A program made the translations under genes and the position numbers. Below are positions 22,963 to 35,600 of a stretch of DNA of 64,000 nucleotides, piece by piece. Position 1 is the stretch's first letter. Each line of letters starts with the position of its first letter. The notes under the pieces were generated by a model. It was not told where the DNA came from. It searched no databases and saw only the letters and a program-made list of their open reading frames with translations. Origin of the DNA: Inia geoffrensis. Lineage: Eukaryota > Chordata > Mammalia > Artiodactyla > Iniidae. The DNA lies in contig CM070904.1 of NCBI GenBank assembly GCA_036417435.1, positions 18,520,835 through 18,584,834 on the forward strand, given 5' to 3'.

Positions 22963-24039
22963 TCCCCTAACAACCTGGCCCTGTGTCTCCACAGAGAAGC
23001 AATCAAGAGGAAAAAAGGCTTGATTTGTGGAAGGATCAAACAAAGGAAACTCCTGACTGCACAGTCTGCTGCTTCACCCATGTTACTTTTTTGGTAGGAA
23101 TTTTTAACAATCAGTCAGTCGTTAATCCATCCTGAATTCCCAGAACACAATCTCACCAGGAGACCCAGGCAAGAGAGACACAGGTGCTCATCTCTGTCAC
23201 TGCTAGCTCTGGGCAGGTGGGGAAGGGATCACGTTTCCCAGCCCTCAGAGCTCACCTATGAAATAAAGCAGTTAGATCAGATGGTTTCCAAGAACTTCTC
23301 GCCATTCTAAACTCAATAAAAGTAGGGCACTGAAAGAGGTGGTTTACTGGATCCTGGCTGGTGATTCACTAGATACACTTGGATCATGAGAGACAACTGG
23401 GTGGAGTGGTAAATGGTGGCAGATTTGGGTGGAAAACCAAAAAAAAAAGATATTGCTTCCAACTGTGTCTGCTTTTTCTTTCGAAAAACATGACTGTGGT
23501 TGGGAATCAGGCAGTCAGAGAAGCACAGATGACCGCACAATTCTCTCATTTCAGAAGGAGAAAACAAGAGGCCTGGATGCTTGCAAATTGTACATGCACA
23601 GTAATAGGCTTCATGAAAAACAAAAATTACATCAAATCACTCTGCAAAAAGAAATCCACCTTTATGAACAAATACAGCCTGGGGTATTCTCTGAGTTCAG
23701 GGAAGGGCAGAATTGAGGTTACATTTGCAAAATCTCCCAGCAATGCATAAGTGATTTAGGCTATAAATGAACACTCGATTTGCTTCAACCCTAAGAACTT
23801 TTATAAAGCATAAAAGCTTTTAAACTCCCTGTGAATAATACTTTCCCATAAAAATCTGTCTTCCTGAGCTCTATTACTATAATTTCTGTATCTATAATTT
23901 GGGGCCTTGTTGTTATTTTAAGATACAGTGAAAAGTAGTTTCAAAGAAATAGTTCTTACAAGCACATCTACATGCTGAGACAGTTAACTGCCACCATGTT
24001 TTCTCAGCAAAAACCCCTCCGATTATCCATTTATCAATC
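22963..24039. other. Unique stretch, no gene seen
   Basis: About 1.1 kb. 23180-23290 has a faint MIR-like look. The 123-codon plus frame at 23379-23750 overlaps a 95-codon plus frame in another phase and has no family features; taken as chance. Confidence 0.4.
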
Positions 24040-24310
24040 ATGGATTCAACTTAATTCCTGCTTCTGACTCCTCTCTCCCCACTACTGTCCAATTTCCACC
24101 CATCCTTCAAGGCCCAGATGTAGGAAGCATATCCTGCTTGCTCCAGGCCACACTGATCTCCCCTTCTCCAGCTCATTCAGACTGAGACTGTACCAGATAA
24201 TTTCGCACTTGACTATATATTTGGAATTCTGTTTCTCTCTAACAATTTCATAAAACTTAATAGAAGTTGCTTCAACTACATTATGATTTCTTTGAGACTT
24301 TAAAAGCATG
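24040..24310 (+). repeat. L2-like relic
   Basis: 'acccatccttcaaggccca', 'cctgcttgctccaggccaca' and 'tagaagttgcttcaactaca' match the flavour and order of L2 near its 3' end at low identity. Confidence 0.4.
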
Positions 24311-24524
24311 ACTTCTTATATATGAATCCATGATAGATGCTTTATATCTGTGGAAGAAAAGGAGAGAAAAAAGGGAGGGAGAGAGGTAACCAACAAATAC
24401 TGGCTGCTTAACTGATGATACTGAAGAATACCTGGTAGGACATCTTGACAGGGGTGAACAAAGAAATTCTTTTGATAAAATAACAGCTGAACCCTGAAGA
24501 AATGTAATTTTATGTAGCATTTAA

Positions 24525-24748
24525 GAGTGAGGGCTCCAGAGTCAGAATTTCTGGCTTTGAGCTCTGGCTACCCACCTTCCTAAGAGTGTTATCTGCTTTG
24601 TGCCTCAGTATAAAGTCTATAAAATAGGAATAATAGTTGTACTAACTTCACAGAGTGTTATGAAGATGAAATAAGCTGACACATGGAAAGAACTTAGCAT
24701 ATGCCTGTTATGTAGTAAACATTCCATAAATGCTATTATTATCATTTT
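24525..24748 (+). repeat. MIR SINE relic, well preserved
   Basis: 'gagggctccagagtcagaa', 'tttgtgcctcagtataaagt', 'ataggaataatagttgtac' and 'agtaaacattccataaatgc' are in MIR order across almost the full element. Confidence 0.8.
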
Positions 24749-25140
24749 GCTTTGGATTAATAGCAATTCTCTTAGTTATATGGGGCTCACAGTCAGTTGT
24801 TTTTGCTATAGACAGACCAACTGACAAATAAGAAACAAAGCAGAAACAGACTAGGTTTATAGCTAAAAAGAAAGAAAGAAAAATAATAAAACTAGTGGGT
24901 TTTGAAATTAACATAAGAACTGCTTGAAGAATGAGCCTGATGTATTAGAAAGAGACCCATGGAGGCAGGATGTCTGTGTATGAAAAAAAATAAGGTTGAT
25001 AAAAAAGCTTAGTGTCTCAGTACTGTATGAAAGGGAAGAGCCTTAGGAGTCATCATAGTTGGGCGGGACTAAGCTAAGAAGAAAAGCCAATTATCTCTTT
25101 CAAGCCAAACCAAGCTATGCCCTACATCTGTATTGGTGAA
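24749..25140. other. Unique stretch, no gene seen
   Basis: No feature recognised. Confidence 0.35.
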
Positions 25141-25550
25141 CTGTACCAAAGATGCATTAGTTAGGACATACTAGGTTATGTTGCAAGAACAAATATCCCC
25201 CAAATCTCAATGACTTAAAACAACAAAGGTTTATATCTCTTTCATGCTACATGTTTCCACTGTTCAGCAGAGGGCAGAGGACTCTGCTCATCATAATTAT
25301 TCAGGGACTCAGGTTGCCAGAACCCCAATACCTTCTGATACCACCATCACAAAACAATGTTTTATGGCTTTCCACAGAAGAGAAAGAAGAAATGGAGACC
25401 TGTACACCAACACATAAAGGCGTATGTATGGAAGTAGCACATTATTCTCACTATTTCATTGGCCATTGCAAGTCACATGCCATTCCTAATTTCAAAGAGT
25501 TACATTCTCAGGAGGAAAGAAGTAGAAATTTGGATGAGTCCTAGAAAAGT
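25141..25550 (-). repeat. Ancient interspersed repeat (MaLR-like or other MER), family unsure
   Basis: Starts 'gcattagttaggacatacta', has 'atctcaatgacttaaaacaa', 'gactctgctcatcataatta' and 'atttcattggccattgcaag'. This is a familiar old mammalian repeat layout seen in the orientation opposite to its poly(A)-like 'taaaacaacaaaggttta'. I cannot name the family safely. Confidence 0.45.
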
Positions 25551-25649
25551 CTAGTACTAGTAAAGTATGTCCTACAGATTCCTCACACTCTGAATAGCTG
25601 AGTAGCTGAATTGTACAGGATATGGTATCATATATGATATAATATCAGC

Positions 25650-25890
25650 CACTTTTATGGAACACCAGTATATGCCAGACACATACCTGGGTGCTCAATA
25701 AATGATAGCTATCATCATCATCATCACTGTCATCATCATTATTATTCTAATTCTAAGCACAGTCCCACAAGGTAATATTACCTCCACTCCATAGATTAAA
25801 AAACTGAGATCCAAAGAGATTAAAAAACTTATGCAAAGCCATATAGACTATAAGATATTGATCCTCTATCTCTGTTTCTATTAGAGCATT
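25650..25890 (-). repeat. MIR SINE relic with a (TCA)n expansion, reversed
   Basis: Antisense MIR order ('ctgggtgctcaataaatgat', 'aaactgagatccaaagagat'). A short TCA/TTA run at about 25713-25745 sits at the usual microsatellite-prone position. Confidence 0.65.
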
Positions 25891-25939
25891 CTATCTCCTC
25901 TAAAAATCTTTAGCATGACCCTAGCCTATCTTTCCAAGG

Positions 25940-26300
25940 ATGTTTCCCACTCATCCCCCGTTGTTGCAACCGACAATTTAACCAAACTCCTCTCTTATTC
26001 TTCACAATGCCCCTCTTTATGCTTCCGCTCACTTATTTCCTGAACTTGGAAAGACCTCTTCCTCCTTTTCATACATCTAAATTGTACCAATCCTTCAATA
26101 TGGGCTCAAAAACATCACTTCTTTCATAAAACTTTTTCCCATTCCAACAAATTTTTTGTCTTCATCTTATTTTCTCTAATTCCTTATCACTGCCTGTATC
26201 AGCATTGCATTTATGCCTTACTTTTCCCACCTTAATGTCAGTTCCACAAAGGCAGAACTACTTGTGTCTGCATCTTCTGAATGTGTATGAACCTTACTCC
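25940..26300 (+). repeat. L2 LINE relic
   Basis: 'ttcctgaacttggaaagacc', 'cttcaatatgggctcaaaaa', 'tccttatcactgcctgtatc' and 'aatgtcagttccacaaaggc' keep the L2 terminal order. Confidence 0.5.
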
Positions 26301-26929
26301 ACAGACAGGTATGCCATGGAACCTTATATTCTTAAAATTACAATAGATCTGACACCTCATCCCATCCTCATGGCCAGTCTGGCAGGAAAGCCAATAGTGT
26401 TCATTATTCAGAACTTTCCTCCCTAGAGCCCTGTGAATGTCCCAGGCATGAGGAAGATATTCCCAGAAGTCCTTCGGTTTGGGTTTCCAGTAGTCACTGC
26501 TGACAGGTACACAGTCCCTTAGGGCCCAGCCCTGCCCAGGGCAGGTATCTGAGTCCTAAAACCTGTTCTTATGGAAGGCAGACCAAGGAACCATCCCCTT
26601 GTTGCCCCACTCTCAGCATCCAAGCTCCTGTCTCCTTTCCAGGTTAATGAGAAGGATATGACAACAGGAATCAAAGACCATGCAGACATCCCTAGTTCTT
26701 GGAAATCACCTTCACGTTGCATGGCTTTGCTTTCTCTCACCTTCCCTACCCCCAATATAATTCCCCTGCTCCAGTTTTCAGAACACCAAACCCAAGAAAA
26801 AACACTGCAAGCAACCTCCACTCTCTGTCCTGCAATCATATCCCTCCTGAGGCACTGAAGGTCAAAATACTGCCTACTCCTTTGAATGTGTACAGAGAAA
26901 TAAAGACAACATTTCAATAAATTATCCAA
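26301..26929. other. Unique stretch, no gene seen
   Basis: The 136-codon minus frame 26519-26929 and 95-codon plus frame 26571-26858 overlap; neither shows a domain or splice context. Taken as chance. Confidence 0.4.
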
Positions 26930-27330
26930 CTACACAAGCTCCAAGTGTTGATTTGCACAAAGGAGGCTTTCTCTACTTGATTAAAGGCATGGATAATGGA
27001 AAGGTAATCCAGGAAGTGCAACAAAATGGTTCAATTAAATGAACCAGTATGAAAGCTGTTAATACACTTATTAATGGAGCTGGCAATGTTATCATGTGTA
27101 GTGCTGTACAACACTGGTGATTGGCCTATAGTCATACAGAAATTTAAAATGGCAGAATCCTATTTAATGGGGCCCAATCAATAAAAGTGGGTTTTGAAAG
27201 ATTGTTTAAAAATATGACTGAAATAAATAGATGTTGACAGTTGCTTCAATAAAATCTATATTGACTTATTTTGTTTAATATGAAACATTTGACATATGAG
27301 CGCACATATATAACAAGTTTGCCATTAACT
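26930..27330. promoter_or_regulatory. Candidate conserved non-coding element
   Basis: A 400-bp repeat-free block, AT-rich but compositionally even, packed with homeodomain-like cores (ATTAAT, CAATTAAA, TAATCC, TTAATGG) and containing an inverted repeat TGGTTCA - 6 bp - TGAACCA at 27027-27046. This is the look of a developmental enhancer, but conservation cannot be judged from one sequence. Confidence 0.3.
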
Positions 27331-28209
27331 CTGCATTTCCAAGGATGCTCCATTTTGATATTCTCTTGGCCTGCAGTTCATGGACTTAAAGAGATCTGTG
27401 AAACCCCTGGAATTTTATGCAAATCTGTGTATGTTGCTGCATATGTATATATTTCTGAGGAGGGAACCCAAGGGTTCCATCACATTGTCACATGACTATG
27501 TAGTCCATAAAAGATATGTCCAACATATACACACGTTTCTAAATTCCCTCATCATTTTTTTTTTCTAGGTAAGTTTTTTAAAAAATCAGAAAATTACCAA
27601 GCAGCCTTAAAATTGACACATGATTTTGAAGTGTTCCATTTAAGAGCCACCTATAATGACACTGTGCCTTGTTTTGCAACCTTTGTCCAAATGAAAGTTC
27701 CAAATCCCTGGAGTTATAATATAAAAGGACATGTAGTATAGAATTCTAAGTGGCAATAAGAGAGGGTGGCATGAAGAAGCCTTGAGCTCGAATGGATGTG
27801 AGAACCTCTGCAAGTCAAGGTCACTTCACTCCTGTAAATAAGGGGAAATTCTTCAGAGATATAGGAGCAATGCAAGATCACCAGCGACCAGTAAGCTCAC
27901 TGTATGGTTGATAGAGTAATCTCCAACATCAGAAACAAAATCGAGGTGATGTGAAAGGTTGACAAAATGCTTACACCTCATCAAAGAAAGAAGGCTGAAA
28001 GCTGGTGGTTAAATGGAGCCTGTTCCTACTAAGGAATCAATTTCCCTCAATGGAAATGATGCAAAGTGGGGGCAGGCCCTAGCCCAACTGACCCCCACTT
28101 TTTACTTTAAAGGCAACATGTAACATCTTGGGTCCACATCTCTACAACCCCTGGAGAGGGGTCCTCAGTTTATTTTCTGCAGGGACATAGATGATGAGGC
28201 ATGTTAAAG
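27331..28209. other. Unique stretch, no gene seen
   Basis: No repeat or exon recognised. Confidence 0.4.
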
Positions 28210-28430
28210 TGTAAGCTTCCTGAGGACAGGCATAATAACAACAGTGACTAATACGTCAGCTCATGGAATCTTCAAATAACCAAGAGGATACCACTATTAT
28301 ACCATTTTACAGATGAGGAAGCTGAGACAGAGATGTGAACTAAGTAGCCCAAGGTTAAGTGGTAGAGATGGAATTTGAACTCAGGGACACGGTTTACTGA
28401 GTACACACCCTAAACGACCACTCAGGACTG
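28210..28430 (-). repeat. MIR SINE relic, reversed
   Basis: 'ccattttacagatgaggaag', 'cccaaggttaagtggtagag' and 'gatggaatttgaactcaggg' are the antisense MIR core. Confidence 0.75.
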
Positions 28431-29069
28431 ACTCCCATACCTGTCTCCTTCAGTGCTACATCCTCAACATCAAGTACAGTGATTTTCAAGTAAAGAGGGT
28501 TCAAACATTTGTCAAATGACTGAGTGATGTTTATACATGATTTTGTTGACACACCATCTCTAACTCCACCCATTTTCCTTCTATCTAAAGAAGCATATCG
28601 GCATGTGAGAGGGGGAATCCTTCTAAGAAAAAATGTGAGTCTGCATCCACAAATTTAGGTGTGTTCTCAAATTTCAGTACACTCATATTCTACCAACTAT
28701 TAGTAACCATCGCATTGTAACACCATAGTTGAGAAGACAGAGGCTGGTTTCTTCATGCAGTGTCTACGAGGGAAGGATCCAGCAGAGATGATGTAGCAGA
28801 ATGTATTGTTTCTCCACCAGCATCCCTTCTCCCTTTCTCCCAGAGTCACAGAATATAAGGACTGTGGCTTCCCACCAAGCGTCTATGGTTCCAGGGCTCC
28901 CCTGTACCAGGTGTGGCCACATAACATCTTACTGGTGAAACCTGAGCCGTGGTATGGCTGCCATTTTTAGGCCTGGTCTTTGAAACCTTGCACGCGGGCT
29001 CCTCCACACTGGCCCCTCCATGGAAGCTCAAACACCTGAGCTCAAGCAAGTAAAGAGGACAATTCCCCC
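28431..29069. other. Unique stretch, no gene seen
   Basis: No exon or certain repeat. 28850-29000 may belong to the same old LTR-like relic as 29280-29396. Confidence 0.35.
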
Positions 29070-29190
29070 CAGGCTTGCTACTCTCAGACCTTCCAGAAAT
29101 GCAGAACCTTGGGCCCCATCTCACAACGGAAACCAGCATTTAACAAGCTCCACGTGTGGTCTACCTACATGCTGCAGCGTGAGGAGCACT
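29070..29190 (+). repeat. MER5A-like fragment
   Basis: 'ccagaaatgcagaaccttgg', 'gccccatctcaca' and 'tttaacaagctccacgtgtg' match the centre of MER5A. Confidence 0.5.
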
Positions 29191-29279
29191 GAACTAGGGG
29201 TTGTCAGAGAAAACAGCTGAAAAGAGGCCTGTGGACCCCTTCTCAGAGTGACCTCGGGAGCAGAGCTGCCTAGCAACCT

Positions 29280-29396
29280 GGACTATTCCATGAGAGAAAA
29301 ACCAGCGTCTACCTTTTTTAAGCCACCGACTTTTTGTTGAGTCTCTCTACAAGAGCAGGCTAGCCTTGCCCTGACTAACACAGTGAGCAAATAATT
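29280..29396 (+). repeat. Old LTR-like 3' end (MaLR-type)
   Basis: 'aagccaccgactttttgttg' and the end 'gccctgactaacacag' are the layout of the 3' end of an old MaLR-class LTR. Only the end is recognisable. Confidence 0.4.
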
Positions 29397-30139
29397 TACT
29401 TGATGAGTTTCTCCATCAGAGACCTACCATGAAAACTTTTGAGAAAAGTATGAGGACAAGTTCCAAAGGGACTTCAAGCCTTCACTTCTGACCATGAAGG
29501 ACACTATCATAAGTGTGTCTTTAATTCTACAACCCAGGCATCAGGAAGCAAACCTTACCCTCTCTGATCTGGTTGAGATTGACTTAAACCTCATTTCCAG
29601 AACTTTCTCTTTAGCTTCTGTGAATTCCTGAGAATTTCTTCTCCCCATTTCTTTAGCCTTTGAGTGCCTGCATTACTGCACACTCCTCTGGTTTCATTTC
29701 ATATCAACCTAGATGAGAAGCTCAGCTCCTCCCATGATTGCCAATGAAAAGCTACCCTTCTCCATAGACCCCATGAGTTTAGAAACATTGTTAAGGATTT
29801 GGGACATCACACAGAGACATCCTATGTGGCCTTAGTCATCCCTCCAGATCTCCCTGTTACCTCCTCCCCACTTCCTCCCTTACCTTCCCCTGGAGTAACA
29901 GAGAACAGTTTCGGCTAAGGGGGTTGAGGATGGAGGAGAAGGAATAAAATACGACACTACCAGGGGAAAAAAATCCACTAGCCCAAAGATTGGAAATGAC
30001 TTTCTCACCACCAGGCAGCAAAGGCACTTCTGCTGCTTTCCCGCAGTCTGTAGTCAGCAGTTGCAGACTCCCTTCCCTTATGTTCAAGGAGCCTTGGCAC
30101 AGCTTATCCTAAATTAATGTGTGTACACAGTCATTTGAC
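29397..30139. other. Unique stretch, no gene seen
   Basis: No feature recognised. Confidence 0.4.
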
Positions 30140-30560
30140 CAATTTTTATTATAAGTCTAGTACATGCAGCTTCTTTCCTAGGCAAAGAGGACACCAGGGT
30201 CAGAAGACATGAGCTCTGACCTCAAGGAGCTGAATGTCTATTAGAGAAACTAGCTCATAAATAAATGATTATGAAAGGCTTTGGTTACAGTCTGATCTCG
30301 ATCTGTACCAGGTTCGGCACAGGTGGAGGGAACTGCATCTGGTGTCCTGGGAAGGGTAAGGAAAGCCCTCCCCGAGGATGGTCACTCAAGCTGACACTTG
30401 AGGCAGGTGAGGGCGATAAGGAGGGCACTTCAAAGCCTAGAGTTGTGTGTCCACAAGGCTCAAGAGTATGGTCTCCTCGGGACCAGCTACTGATATTCAC
30501 ATGTGTGTGGAAGGAAGAGATGGGGGAGGAAGAAGCCTGAGAAATGGAGCTGGGCAGGTG
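30140..30560 (+). repeat. L2 LINE 3' region relic
   Basis: 'gacctcaaggagctgaatgt' followed by 'gaaagccctccccgaggatg' and 'gctgacacttgaggcaggtg' are in the usual L2 order. The 91-codon frame at 30265-30540 lies within it and is not a gene. Confidence 0.55.
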
Positions 30561-30798
30561 GGCAGGGCCCAATGACTAACGGTGTTTATAGACACAAAGG
30601 GTTGAACTGGATCTAGATGCTTATCCTTTTTTGTGCCATGGATCCTTAGGCAATCTGATGAAATCTATGGACACCTTCTCAGAAGAATGTGTTTATATAT
30701 ATATAATGCAATATATAAGACGACAAAGGAACTCAAATTTTTTTTACGATACAGCTCTATCCTGGGGAACACTCTAGGTTAAGAATACCAGACAGTGA

Positions 30799-31736
30799 AA
30801 AAAAATTTGGGTAGGCCCTAAACGAAGATGGCGGCCTAGAAGGACGTGCTCTCACTCCCTCTTGCGAGAACACCAGAATCACAACTAACTGCTGAACAAT
30901 CATCGACAGGAAGACACTGGAACTCACCAGAAAAGATACCCCACATCCAAAGACAAAGGAAAAGCCACAATGAGATGGTAAGAGGGGCACAATCACAATA
31001 AAATCAAATCCCATAACTGTTGGGTGGGTGATTGACAAACTGGAGAACCCTTATACCACAGAAGTCCACCCACTGGAGTGAAGGTTCTGAGCCCCACGTC
31101 AGGCTTCCCAACCTGAGGGTACGGCAATGGGAGGAGGAATTCCTAGAGAATCAGACTTTGAAGGCTAGCGGAATTTGATTGCAGGACTTTGACAGGACGG
31201 GGGGAAACAGAGACTCCACTCTTGGAGGGCACACATAAAGTAGTGTGTGCATCGGGATGCAGGGGAAAAAGCAGTGACCCCATAGAAGACTGAACCAGTC
31301 CTATCTGCTGGTGTTGGAGGGTTTCATGAAGATGCAGGGGGTGGCTGTGGCTCACTGTGAGGACAAGGACACTGGCAGCATAAGTTCTGGGAAGTACTCC
31401 TTGGCGTAAGCCCTCCCAGAGTCCACCATTAGCCCCACCAAACAGCCCAGATAGGCTCCAGTGTTGGGTTACCTCAGGACAAACAACCAACGGAGGGAAT
31501 CCAGCCCCACCCATCAGCAGACAAGCAGATTAAAGTTTTACTGAGCTCTGCTCACCAGAGCAACAGCCAGCTCTACCCACCACCAGTCCCTCCCATCAGG
31601 AAACTTGCACAAGCATCTTAGATAGCCTCATCCACCAGAGAGCTGGCAGCAGAAGCAAGAAGAACTACAATCCTGCAGCCTGTGGAACAAAAACCACATT
31701 CACAGAAATACAGACAATATAAAAAGGCAGAGGGCT
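30799..31736 (+). promoter_or_regulatory. L1 copy 2: 5' UTR
   Basis: About 940 bp from 'gaagatggcggcctagaag' to the ORF1 start. Its section 'gagccccacgtcaggcttcc' to 'ctttgaaggctagcggaatt' aligns with 53948-54045 in the composite element, which places that element in or near this lineage. The minus-strand frames here (30757-31038, 31143-31514) are antisense to the L1 and not taken as genes. Confidence 0.8.
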
Positions 31737-32618
31737 ATGTACCAGATGAAGGAGCAAGATAAAACCCCAGAAAAACAACTAAATGAAGTGGAGATAGGCA
31801 ACCTTCCAGAAAAAGAATTCAGAATAATGACAGTGAAGATGATCCAGGACCTCGGAAAAAGAATGGAGGCAAAGATTGACAAGATGCAAGAAATGCTTAA
31901 CAAAGACCTAAGAGAATTAAAGAACAAACAGAGATGAACAATACAATAACTGAAATGAAAACTGCACTAGAAGGAATCAATAGGAGAATAACTGAGGCAG
32001 AAGAACGTATAAGTGACCTGGAAGACAGAATGGTGGAATTCACTGCTGTGGAACAGAATAAAAAAAAAGAATGAAAAGAAATGAAGGCAGCCTAAGAGAC
32101 CTCTGGGACAACACTAAATGCAACAACATTCGCGTTATAGGGTCCCAGAAAGAGAAGAGAGAGAGAAAGGACCCGAGAAAATATTTGAAGAGTTTATAGT
32201 CAAAAACTTCCCTAACGTGCGAAAGGAAATACCCACCCAAGTCCAGGAAATGCAGAGTCGTATACAGGATAAACCCAAGGAGAAACACACCGAGACACAC
32301 AGTAATTAAAATGGCAAAAATTAAAGACAAAGAGGACAATCATTGAAAGCAGCAAGGGAAAAAGGACAAATAACATACAAGGGAACTCCCATAAGGTTAA
32401 CAGCTGATTTCTCAGCAGAATCTCTATAAGCCAGAAGGGAGTGGCAGGACATACTGAAAGTGATGAAGGAGAAAAACCTAAATCCAAGATTACTCTACCC
32501 AGCAAGGATCTCATTCAGATTTCATGGAGAAATCAAAAGCTTTACAAGCAAGCAAAAGCTAAGGGAATTCAGCACCACTAAACCAGCTCTACAACAAATG
32601 CTAAAGGAACTTCTCTAA
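31737..32618 (+). pseudogene. L1 ORF1 of copy 2, broken
   Basis: The first in-frame Met is at 31737 (MYQMKEQDKTPEKQLNEVEI). The usual slightly earlier start appears mutated ('atataaaaaggcagagggct'). The coiled coil (LPEKEFRIMTVKMIQDLGKR) runs to a premature TGA at 31935-31937, caused by a short deletion in the 'aaagaacaaacagag' tract. The reading then resumes in another phase (ITEAEERISDLEDRMVE), and another shift occurs near 32060 (A-run). The RNA-binding core is recognisable near 32120-32200, and the C-terminal part at 32430-32618 (LLYPARISFRFHGEI) ends at TAA 32616-32618. ORF1p is an RNA chaperone of the L1 RNP. Confidence 0.88.
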
Positions 32619-32676
32619 GTGGGAAACACAAGATAAGAAAAGAACCTACAAAAACAAACCCAAAACAATTAAGAAA

Positions 32677-35600
32677 ATGGTCATAGGAACATACATATCC
32701 ATAATTACCTTAAACGTGAATGGATTAAATGCTCCAGCGAAAACACACAGGCTTGCTGAACGGATACAAAAACAAGACCAGTATATATGTTGTCTACAAG
32801 AGACCCACTTCGGACCTAGGGACACATACAGACTGAAAGTGAGGGGATGAAAAATGATATTCCACGCAAATGTAAATCAAAAGAAAGCTGGAGTAGCAAT
32901 TCTCATATCGGATAAAATAGACTTTAAAATAAAGAATGTTACAAGAGACAAGGAAGGACACTACATAATGATCAAGGGATCAATCCAAGAAGAAGGTATA
33001 ACAGTTATAAATATATATGCACCCAACATAGGAGCAACTCAATACATAAGGCAACTGCTAACAGATATAAAAGAGGAAATTGACAGCAACACAATAATAG
33101 TAGGGGACTTTACCACTTACACCAATGGACAGGTCATCCAAAATGAAAATAAATAAGGAAACAGAAGCTTTAAATGACACAGCAGACCAGAGAGATTTAA
33201 TTGATATTTCTAGGACATTCCATCCAAAAACAGCTGATTACACTTTCTTCTCAAGTGCACACAGAACATTCTCCATGATAGATCACATCTTGGGTCACAA
33301 ATCAAGCCTCAGTAAATTGAAGAAAATTGAAATCATATCAAGTATCTTTTCTGACCACAACGCTATGAGATTAGAAATGAATTACAGGGAAAAAAACATA
33401 AAAAACACAAACACATGGAGGCTAAACAATACGTTACTAAATAACCAAGAGATCACTGAGGAAATCAAAGAGGAAATCACAAAGTACCTAGAGACAAATG
33501 ACAATGAAAACACGACAACCGAAAACCTATGGGATGCAGCAAAAGCAGTTCTAAGAGGGAAGTTTATAGCTATACAAGCCTACCTCAAGAAACAAGAAAA
33601 ATCTCAAATAAATAATCTAACCTTACACCTAAAGGAACTAGAGAAAGAAGAAACAAAACCCAAAGTTAGCAGAAGGAAAGAAATCATCAAGATCAGAGCA
33701 GAAATAAATGAAACAGAAACAAAGAAAACAATAGCAAAGATCAATAAAACTAAAAGCTGGTTCTTTGAGAAGATAAACAAAATTGATAAACCATTAGCCA
33801 GACTTATCAAGAAAAAGAGGAAGAGGACTCAAACCAATAAAAGTAAAAATGAAAAAGGAGACGTTAAAACAGACACTGCAGAAGTACAAAGCATCCTAAG
33901 AGACTACTACAAGCAACTCTTTGCCAATAAAATGAACAACCTGGAAGAAAGGGACAAATTCTTACAAAGGTATAACCTTCCAATACTGAACCAGGAAGAA
34001 ATAGAACATATGAAGAGACCAATCACAAGTAATGAAATTGAAACTGTGATTAAAAATCTTCCAACAAACAAAAGTCCAGGACCAGATGGCTTCACAGGTG
34101 AATGCTATCAAACATTCAGAGAAGAGCTAACACCCATCCTTCTCAAACTCTTCCCAAAAATTGCAGAGGAAGGAAAGCTCCCAAAAAAAGAAAATTACAG
34201 ACCAATATCACTGATGAATATAGATGCAAAAATCCTCAAGAAAATACTAGCAAACAGAATCCAACAACACATTAAAAGGATCATACACCATGATCAAGTG
34301 GGATTTATCCCAGGGATGCAAATCAGGATTCTTCAATATATGCAAATCAATCAATGTGATACACCATACTAACAAACTGAAGAATAAAAACCATATGATC
34401 ATCTCAATAGATTCAGAAAAAGCTTCTGACAAAATTCAACACCCATTTATGATAAAAAAAAACTCTCCAGAAAGTGGGCATAGAGGGAACCTACCTCAAC
34501 ATGATAAAGGCCATATACGACAAACCTACAGCAAACATCATTCCCAATGGTGAAAAACTGCAAGCATTTCCTCTAAGATCAGGAACAAGACAAGGATGTC
34601 CACTCTCACCACTATTATTCAACATAGCTTTGGAAGTCCTAGCCATGGCAATCAGAGAAGAAAAAGAAATAAAAGGAATACAAATTGGAAAAGAAGAAGT
34701 AAAACTGTCATTGTTTGCAGATGACATGATACTATACATAGAGAATCCTAAAGATGCCACCAGAAAACTATGAGAGCTAATCAATGAATTTGGTAAAGCT
34801 GCAGGATACAAAATTAATACACAGAAATCTCTGGCATTCCTATACACTAATGATGAAAAATCTGAAAGAGAAATTAAGGAAACACTCCCATTTTCCACTG
34901 CAACAAAAAGAATAAAACACCTAGGAATAAACATACCTAGGGAGAAAAAAAGACCTGTATGCAGAAAACTATAAGACACTGATGAAAGAAATTAAAGATG
35001 ATACAAATAGATGGAGAGATATACCATGTTCTTGGATTGGAAGAATCAATATTGTGAAAATGACTCTACTACCCAAAGCAATCTACAGATTCAATGCAAT
35101 CCCTATCAAATTACCAATGGCACTTTTTATGGAACTAGAACAAAAAACTCTTAAAATTTGTATGGAGACACAAAAGACCCTGAATAGCCAAAGCAGTCTT
35201 GAGGGAAAAAACCAGAGCTGGAGGAATCAGACTCCCTGACTTCAGGAAATACTACAAAACTACAGTAATGAAGACAATATGGTACTGGCACAAAAACAGA
35301 AACATAGATCAATGGAAAAAGATAGAAAGCCCAGAGATAAACCCACCTATTAGTTGAGCACCTATGCTCAACTAATCTATGACAAAGGAGGCAAGGATAT
35401 ACAATGGAGAAAAGACAGCCTCTTCAATAATTGGTGCTGGGAAAACTGAACAGCTACATGTAAATGAATGAAATTAGAACACTCCCTAACACCATACACA
35501 AAAATAAACTCAAAATGGATTAGAGACCTAAATGGAAGACCGGGCACTATAAAACTCTTAGAGGAAAACATAGGAAGAACACTCTTTGACATAAATCACA

